NCBI GenBank assembly: GCA_964017185.1
Contig: OZ024879.1
Coordinates: 45,081,883 to 45,145,882, forward strand
Direction: 5' to 3'
From: Rugalucina vietnamica
Lineage: Eukaryota > Mollusca > Bivalvia > Lucinida > Lucinidae
Length of the DNA: 64,000 bases
The first letter of the stretch is position 1. Each line of letters begins with the position of its first letter. Below are positions 58,716 to 64,000 of the stretch, piece by piece. The position numbers and the translations under genes were made by a program. Under the pieces are notes generated by a model. That model did not search any database, was not told the DNA's origin, and was given only the letters and a program-made list of their open reading frames with translations.

Positions 58716-61700
58716 CTGCAATCAGAAAAGAACAGACATTGGCATAAATTATGTTTTTATTTTAACCCGGTTTGAGGCAGCCTTTACTTGTTTTACACAT
58801 GCTTAGTTAAATACTCACATCTTCAATCACACAGATGTGATTAAATATGTCTCAATTTTCAGTGCAACTAATTCTTGTTTTCTTTTTCTCAACATTGTTC
58901 TATTCCTCTTTTTTCAAAACAAGACATTGAATGTTATTCGCCATTTTCTTCTTGTTCAATGCAGACTTATTTGTCATGATAAGACATACAAATGTATCAA
59001 AGTCAATATGCTTGACAATTACAGAAACTGTCAAAAACACCGAGACTGTGAATTTCTTTTCAACACCATGGAAGGATCAGTATTTGAGCCGCCTCCTGGG
59101 AAAACCAACAATGTGGTTTGCGAACAGGTCCCACACGAACCGACCTGTACCGTCACAGAAGAGAGCTAGAAGCTTGAAATTTTGTAGTTAAGTAGAGGAG
59201 GAGTTGTACTATCCGAGTAGCGAAAACAAAGGCGCTGATCAGCTTCGCGATTACCGCGAAGCTGATCTGCACCTTTGTTTTCGCCAATGCAGATTGTTGG
59301 TTTTTCCATGGGGCGGCTCATTTCATGGTGAAGAAATATGCCCATAGAAACGTTGATTTGATATATGAGCCACGTCATGAGAAAAACGGATTTTTGCCTA
59401 TGCGAAAACTAAGGCACAGATCAGCTCTGCAGTAACTGCACAGCTATCAGCACCTTTGTTTTCGCTACTCGGATAGTACAATTCTTCTTCTTCTTAAATC
59501 CGAAACTTTAAGCTTCTAACCTGCGTCTGTAGCTGCACATGCCGGTTTGTGTCAGACCTGGTCGGGAACCCCGAAAACCGGTTTTCTCATGTCGTGGCTC
59601 ACTTATGACAGTGTTTTTTTGTGATTTTGTAATTTCAACTTTCCATAGGTCCGGTTACTTAAAATGAGCCGTCTCGTGAGAAAACCAACAATGTGGTTTC
59701 CGAACAGGTCCGACACAAATCAGGCAGTTTTCGCCTAGGCAGATTGTTGGTTTTCCCATGAGGCGGCTCAAATCATTGTCAAAAGCTTTTCATTCATGTC
59801 TCAATGAAGCCACTTAATCTTGGGTATTTATTAACCCATACTATGGGGGAGCTTAAAGTGTCTTGCATAAATGGAGCCAGCGATGCGATAAAACCGGTCT
59901 TCTGGGTTTCCGAACAGGTCCGACATAAACCCACCTCTACAGTCACAGAAGCAGGCTAGAAGCTTGAAATTTTGAGTATAAGTAGAAGAGGAATTGGACA
60001 CTCCGTGTAGCGAAAACAAAGGTGCTCATCAGCTTCGCAGCTATTACAAAGTTGATCTGCGCCTTTGTTTTCCCCAAGGCAAAAAATCTGGTTTTCTCAT
60101 GATCTGGCTCAAGGACACTACACAGCACAGGTAGGTATCAAAGTCAGGATCTCTTAATTTGCCACCAGGTCCCACGGTTATAAAACATTTTCATGCTCAA
60201 CTCAGCTGAGCATGAAATTTTAACTGCTCATAAATAGCCCAAATTAATAGAAATTTTGGGTAAGACCGTCATAGCGAGTAATTTAGCCTGCTAATAAATG
60301 TTAAAATGCCAACAAATGTTGGCATTTTAACATTTATGAGCAGGATAATTTTAGTCTCAGCTGAGCTGAGCAAGAGAAAAGCTTTATAACTTCGGGGCCA
60401 GGTCCTCTTTAAATAACTAGTCATGCTAACAGCTTCAATGGCAAAAATTCAAAGTGTTGTGTGTATCATTGTTACATAATATGACAATTAAACAAACTGC
60501 CAATAGCATGCACATAATGACTTGCTTTTCAACGCCATGGAAGGCTAAGTATTTCATTCGGAAATACGACCATAGAAACGCGGACAGATACTTTTTGTTT
60601 GTTTGTGGTTTAACAACGCATCAACCATGATGAGTCGTCAGCGTCTAAAAATGGACAGCTTTTACATAACCATTCTTATATAACTTTGCCCATATTTTGA
60701 AACATTCACAAAAGCCATTCATTAAAGCGTTCTAGTTTGAAATTTTTTGTAAATCGCCAACTTACCTTTTAGCTGCTATTCCACTCAAAAGTCTATTTCC
60801 AAATATAAAAGTTGGTACGCCTAAAAATCCTAGATATCTCAGTGTTTGGAACATGTTGAGGTGCGTCCAATAGCAGTAGTACAGGGCAAATATGGCTGAA
60901 AGTTGAAAGGATAACCAAAGTAAGCATTTTGTTTTATTTGATTTTATATCCTGGAAGCAATTTTTGTGTCAGAGCTTATTGTACAGAACTCGTAGAAATG
61001 TGGGATGTTGTGCATTCTCGGTGTTGCCTTACCTACCAGTTGCTACAACATTGAAAGCGACTTCTCTTGAGCAACGACAACATTTCACAAGCTTACCATG
61101 ACATTCGTATGAGTATCCGCCAAGTTTCCACTACGGGATATCGTAAAGAACTCGTAGGGCATTATAACTTATGGCAACTCGCACAACAAGCTGCGAGTTA
61201 TGATTTGCGCTTACTTGTAGCTTCTAATCATGAGTGTGTGACAGCTTCTAAACTTTTCTAACATAACTCGAGGCAACTTGCAAGACAAGCAGTGACAAAT
61301 AACTCATACCAACTCGTAGCATATTGTGGCTTCAATTCACGAGTGTTAAGAGGCCCTTGAAAAAGACCAGGGGCAAAACAAATGAGCCACCTTATGAGAA
61401 AACCAACAATCTGCATATGCGAAAACAAAGGCGCAGATCAGCTTCGCAGTAACTGCAAAGCTGATCAGCGCCTTTGTTTTCGCTACACGGATAGTGCAGT
61501 TCCTCTTCTACTTAAATCCAAAATTTCAAGCTTCTAGCTCTTTTTTGTGACTGTACAACCTGATTTGTGTCAGACCTGGTCAGAAACCACTTTGTTGGTT
61601 TTCCCACGAGGCGGCTCAAATAGTGATTTTTTCCCCAGGATTTTTGCCTAGGCAAAAAGAAAGGCAGAGATCAACAATCAAACCTTAGTTTTCCTTACCT

Positions 61701-63979
61701 CCTAGACAGATATGGAAGCCCACAGCACTAAGGGATAGGGGGAAATTGGAAATGTTGGCACCTATCTTTAACCACTGAAAGAGAAATATACTTTTTTTTT
61801 ATCTTATGTTCTCACAGAATTATATGAGCCACGTAATGAGAAAACCAGGGTTTCGCCTATGCAAAATCAGTTCCGCAGTAACTGCAAAGCTGATCAGCGC
61901 CTTTGTTTTCACTACATTGATAGTTCCTCTTAAATCCGAAATTTCAAGCTTCTAGCCTGCTTCTGTGACTGTACAGGCTGGTTTGTATCCGACCGGTTCG
62001 GAAACCCCGAAGACCGGTTTTCTCTTGCCGCGGCTTATATATTTTCTGTCATTATAAAAGGAGACATCATGTCTTTACAACAATAAATAGAATAATTTAC
62101 ATCAACAGTGTGATATGAGCCGCAACGCAAGAAAACTGGGCTTCGCAGTTTCACAGCAGGTCCGACTGCATAGTCCCAAAAGAAAGAATCTCAAAATTTG
62201 GGTTAAAGTAGAGGAATTCTACTATCCATGTAGCGAAAACAAAGGTGCTGATCAGCTTGGCAGTCACTGTGAAGCTGATCTGCGCCTTTGTTTTCGCATA
62301 TGCAAAAATCCAGTTTTCTCATGACGTGGCTCATATAATTATGAATGGGCATGGCCACCTTGCCTCTCCACGTTTTGGTAGCCCAGTCAAAGCAGTGTAC
62401 ATGGGAGACAACACATCGCGTAAACATGTCCATGTAATGTATACCCCCTTATACCCCACATTTATATAGTAAAACTGGGGTTTAAAGGGGTATACCTATT
62501 TTTCTTATTTTCACTTCAAAGCATAGATTGTGTGTACACATTAGAACAGCCTTGCCGAGGTGGTTCTAAGGTGTACCCACAATAAATGTCTTGAATGAAA
62601 ATAAGAAAAATATCAAGATTTTTCTGCAGAAAATTTTCATTTTTGAGAACGTTAAAAATGTCTGTATATCACATGGGCATATATATTCATATTGATACTT
62701 GGCAATGCTATGCTACCTCATGGCATCTGCACGGACAAAAACCGCACACGTTAAATCCTACTGATATTTGATGTTTATATCTGATAACTAGGAAAAAAAA
62801 CTTTTCAAATTATCTATCTTCTTGAAATATATTTGTCAATTATGTTCATCTTGAAATGAGCTGCTGCATGAAAAAAAAAAAACAACAGATTTTTGCCTAT
62901 GCGAAAACAAAGGCGCAGATAAGCTTCGCAGTAACTGCGAAGCTGATCACGCCTTTGTTTTCCCTACATGGCTAGTACAGTACAATTTCTATACTTTCTA
63001 AATCAAAGATTTTGAGCCTCTAGCCATCTTCTGTGCTTGTACAGCTTGATTTATGTCGGACCTGGTCGGAAACCCTGAAGACCGTGTTTCTCGAGTCGCG
63101 CCTCAAATATTGACTGAAACCATTTAATTTGTATAAGCAATATTCTCATTATTCTGAGTATCACACTTACCAAGAAAGCTAGTACGACGAGGGGAACTAG
63201 GACTAAAATACTGAAGGCTGTTGATACTGCTTTAGGAGGATGCTTCTCTGGTTCTCGGAACAAATGCTGAAATATCAAGACCAAAATATTAACCCATATG
63301 AGCCGCAACGCGAGAAAACCGGTCTTCGGGGTTTCCAACCAGGTCTGACACAAACCGACATGTACAGTCCCAGAAGCAGCATAGAAGCTCGAAATTTCGG
63401 ATTTAATAAGAAGAGAAAGTGTACTATCCGTGTAGCGAAAACAAAGGCGCTGATCAGCTTCGCGGTTACCGCGAAGCTGATCTGCGCCTTTGTTTTCGCA
63501 TAGGCAAAAATCTGGTTTTCTCATGACGCGGCTCATATATGAAGAATGGACTTTCCCATCATTATCAATTGGATGAGTCTACTTTCATTTTTAGGGGCGT
63601 TAGGAGTGACTTTACATTTTTATCTCATTTTTCGATGAAATTCCTCTGTGCAAACAGAATAGCCCCAGATGGGACGCCGCGTTCTGCGGCGTCCCATCTG
63701 GGGCTATGCTTTTTGCCTATATTCCAATACAGGATGCCAGGCTTATGTAAGTTAAATACCTCTTTTCATGAGCCTCATTGTGATTCAAGTGTGTCTAAGG
63801 AAAGCTTTTGACACAATATGATTTGGTACAATATATGCCCGCCCCCTTCCCATCCCGAGCTACTAAACTCAGTCCTGCCCTGAACACAAAACACTTACCT
63901 TAATTTCAGGTTTCTTGTGGTATTGGTCCTGTCCTTTCTCTATCTTGGGTCCTTCTTGGAATGTGAGCTCCACATCAGC
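58700..63979 (-). CDS. RPN2: ribophorin II (RPN2), last five coding exons
   Basis: Exons on the minus strand at 63899-63979, 63171-63266, 61699-61774, 60766-60895 and 58700-58715 join in phase (399 bp, 132 codons plus stop). The peptide ELTFQEGP ... [22 protein letters not shown] and YYCYWTHLNMFQTLRYLGFL match the C-terminal third of RPN2/Swp1. RPN2 is an ER-membrane, non-catalytic subunit of the oligosaccharyltransferase complex that N-glycosylates nascent proteins (family knowledge). Three hydrophobic segments are visible: FSILVLVPLVVLAFLVWLKI, VGFHICLGAIFALYYCYW and YLGFLGVPTFIFGNRLL. The 5' exons lie outside the window. RPN2 and TPD52 are convergent, about 11.5 kb apart between stop codons. 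Confidence 0.95.
58716..59085. other. RPN2 last intron, no recognised element
   Basis: No repeat was defined in this part of the intron; plus-strand frames of up to 110 codons here have no motif and overlap the MITE start. Confidence 0.4.
59086..59319 (+). mobile_element. GAGCC-MITE copy
   Basis: GAGCCGCCTCCTGGGAAAAC left, TTCCATGGGGCGGCTC right, target duplication ATTT; near-perfect hairpin. Confidence 0.95.
59367..59600 (-). mobile_element. GAGCC-MITE copy, CCGG end-type
   Basis: GAGCCACGTCATGAGAAAAA left, TCTCATGTCGTGGCTC right; apex GCTCTGCAGTAACTGCACAGC. Confidence 0.94.
59666..59769 (+). mobile_element. GAGCC-MITE deletion derivative, 104 bp, no hairpin
   Basis: GAGCCGTCTCGTGAGAAAAC left, TTCCCATGAGGCGGCTC right, target duplication AAAT. 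The long arm is cut after CACAAATCAGGCAG and joined to TTTTCGCCTAGGCAG; the whole hairpin is gone while both ends are intact. Confidence 0.94.
59874..60110 (+). mobile_element. GAGCC-MITE copy, CCGG end-type
   Basis: GAGCCAGCGATGCGATAAAA left, TCTCATGATCTGGCTC right; hairpin apex degenerate (GCTTCGCAGCTATTACAAAG). Confidence 0.92.
60165..60405. mobile_element. 225-bp foldback MITE with 8-bp target duplication
   Basis: Element 60173-60397, flanked by CCAGGTCC on both sides. Ends CACGGTTATAAAACATTTTC and the mirror of CCCCGAAGTTATAAAGCTTT; subterminal CTCAGCTGAG on both sides. An inner perfect stem has arms ATGTTAAAATGCCAACA and TGTTGGCATTTTAACAT. An 8-bp duplication suggests hAT. Confidence 0.85.
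60406..60765. other. RPN2 intron, no recognised element
   Basis: Featureless apart from a short TTTAACAACGCATCAACCATGA stretch at about 60610 of a type that I have seen in molluscan repeats; not called. Confidence 0.35.
60766..60895 (-). CDS. RPN2: RPN2 exon (penultimate)
   Basis: Encodes AIFALYYCYWTHLNMFQTLR, then YLGFLGVPTFIFGNRLLSGI and AAKR, aligning with [20 protein letters not shown] in the human protein. Acceptor CTTTCAACTTTCAG, donor GTAAGT. Entry phase 1, exit phase 2. Confidence 0.96.
60896..61383. other. RPN2 intron, no recognised element
   Basis: GCAACTCGCACAACAAGCTGCGAGTT (about 61184) and related AACTCGxxGCAACTTGC motifs hint at a degenerate repeat whose limits I cannot define. 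Confidence 0.35.
61384..61617 (-). mobile_element. GAGCC-MITE copy
   Basis: GAGCCACCTTATGAGAAAAC left, TTCCCACGAGGCGGCTC right, target duplication AAAT; complete hairpin. A short extra piece (GGATTTTTGCCTAGGC, 61639-61660) of another copy follows. Confidence 0.95.
61699..61774 (-). CDS. RPN2: RPN2 exon
   Basis: Encodes WLKIGANISNFPLSLSAVGF, then HICLG, matching [20 protein letters not shown] in human RPN2. Acceptor TCTCTTTCAG, donor GTAAGG; entry phase 0, exit phase 1. Confidence 0.96.
61826..62036 (-). mobile_element. GAGCC-MITE copy, CCGG end-type
   Basis: GAGCCACGTAATGAGAAAAC left, TCTCTTGCCGCGGCTT right, target duplication ATAT; left hairpin arm shortened (GCAAAATCAGTTCCGCAG). Confidence 0.92.
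62117..62332 (+). mobile_element. GAGCC-MITE copy, CCGG end-type
   Basis: GAGCCGCAACGCAAGAAAAC left, TCTCATGACGTGGCTC right, target duplication ATAT; long arm trimmed by about 15 bp. Confidence 0.93.
62414..62691. mobile_element. foldback element FB2, copy 5
   Basis: CATCGCGTAAACATGTCCAT left; right end CATGGGCATATATATTCAT. Cruciform arms GCATAGATTGTGTGTACA and TGTACCCACAATAAATGTC with GAACAGCCTTGCC inner stem, more diverged than copies 3 and 4. Confidence 0.75.
62858..63104 (-). mobile_element. GAGCC-MITE copy, CCGG end-type
   Basis: GAGCTGCTGCATGAAAAAAA left (A-run grown in the terminal repeat), TTCTCGAGTCGCGCCTC right, target duplication AAAT; good hairpin. Confidence 0.92.
63171..63266 (-). 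CDS. RPN2: RPN2 exon
   Basis: Encodes [20 protein letters not shown], then LVLVPLVVLAFL; human RPN2 has [20 protein letters not shown] at this place. Phase 0 at both ends; acceptor GATATTTCAG, donor GTAAGT. The hydrophobic end starts the first membrane segment. Confidence 0.97.
63300..63534 (+). mobile_element. GAGCC-MITE copy, CCGG end-type
   Basis: GAGCCGCAACGCGAGAAAAC left, TCTCATGACGCGGCTC right, target duplication ATAT; perfect hairpin GCTTCGCGGTTACCGCGAAGC. Confidence 0.95.
63541..63755 (-). mobile_element. FB3 palindromic element, copy 4
   Basis: Minus orientation; central palindrome is perfect here: AGCCCCAGATGGGACGCCGC and its mirror around GTTCTGC. The right side ends CAGGATGCCAGGCTTATGTAAGTTAA. 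Confidence 0.75.
63899..63979 (-). CDS. RPN2: RPN2 exon (most upstream in window)
   Basis: Encodes ADVELTFQEGPKIEKGQDQY, then HKKPEIK; 27 codons, phase 0 at both ends; acceptor CATTTTAG, donor GTAAGT. It corresponds to the linker before the HLFREPEK block in RPN2. Earlier exons are off the end of the window. Confidence 0.9.
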
Positions 63980-64000
63980 CTAAAATGAAAAAAGAAATAG

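Noticed and set aside
58837-59191. Two overlapping plus-strand frames (110 and 86 codons)
   Set aside because: They run from RPN2 intron DNA into the start of a MITE, antisense to RPN2, with no motif.
20154-63536. Recurring short frames reading SENKGADQLRGYREADLRLCF or similar, which look like a conserved protein family
   Set aside because: They are translations of the GAGCC-MITE hairpin and long arm, which happen to be stop-free in one frame. They appear on both strands wherever a copy lies and have no gene context.

Overview
The window is animal nuclear DNA, most likely from a bivalve mollusc. It has spliced genes with GT-AG introns, tRNA-derived SINEs, and two repeat types that I associate with bivalve genomes: one beginning AGCTCACCTGAGCC and one beginning TGCCCCCAACTTCGAAG. 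The species assignment is inference; I had no database to search. No operons, bacterial genes or CRISPR array are present. Two conserved host genes are supported by protein similarity and by matching splice phases. A TPD52-family gene (tumor protein D52-like, coiled-coil vesicle-trafficking adaptor) lies on the + strand in eight exons from about 23.68 to 47.15 kb. The 3' end of the ribophorin II gene (RPN2, oligosaccharyltransferase subunit) lies on the - strand from 63.98 down to 58.70 kb. The two genes converge. Everything else recognised is transposable or repetitive DNA. 0-5 kb: a decayed reverse-transcriptase element on the - strand, flanked by 626-bp tandem repeats, plus a SINE with a 13-bp target duplication. 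5.4-8.3 kb: a long-TIR element with the end of a PIF/Harbinger-like (DDE_Tnp_4) transposase. 9.3-11 kb: an AACGTTGG-rich TIR element inside a TGGTTTGGGG-type minisatellite. 12.1-16.9 kb: a nearly intact Ty3/Gypsy LTR retrotransposon with apparently identical 247-bp LTRs and a 5-bp target duplication, but two reading-frame breaks in pol. 17-23.6 kb: several short TIR or foldback elements. 23.7-47 kb: TPD52, whose introns carry most of the repeats; its 13-kb fourth intron holds an 8.4-kb nested element containing a 5.3-kb TIR element with a giant imperfect palindrome. 47-58 kb: intergenic DNA with MITEs, SINEs and foldbacks. 58-64 kb: RPN2 with MITE-filled introns. The most striking feature is one MITE family of about 230 bp with more than 30 copies. 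It has GAGCC...GGCTC ends, 4-bp target duplications, an internal hairpin of about 60 bp, and subfamilies whose two terminal repeats change together. The second is in TPD52: both the exon encoding DLYPDLSPADYD and the terminal exon have upstream partial tandem duplicates that carry their own 3' splice sites, giving potential alternative exons or decoys. No defence or metabolic gene cluster was found.
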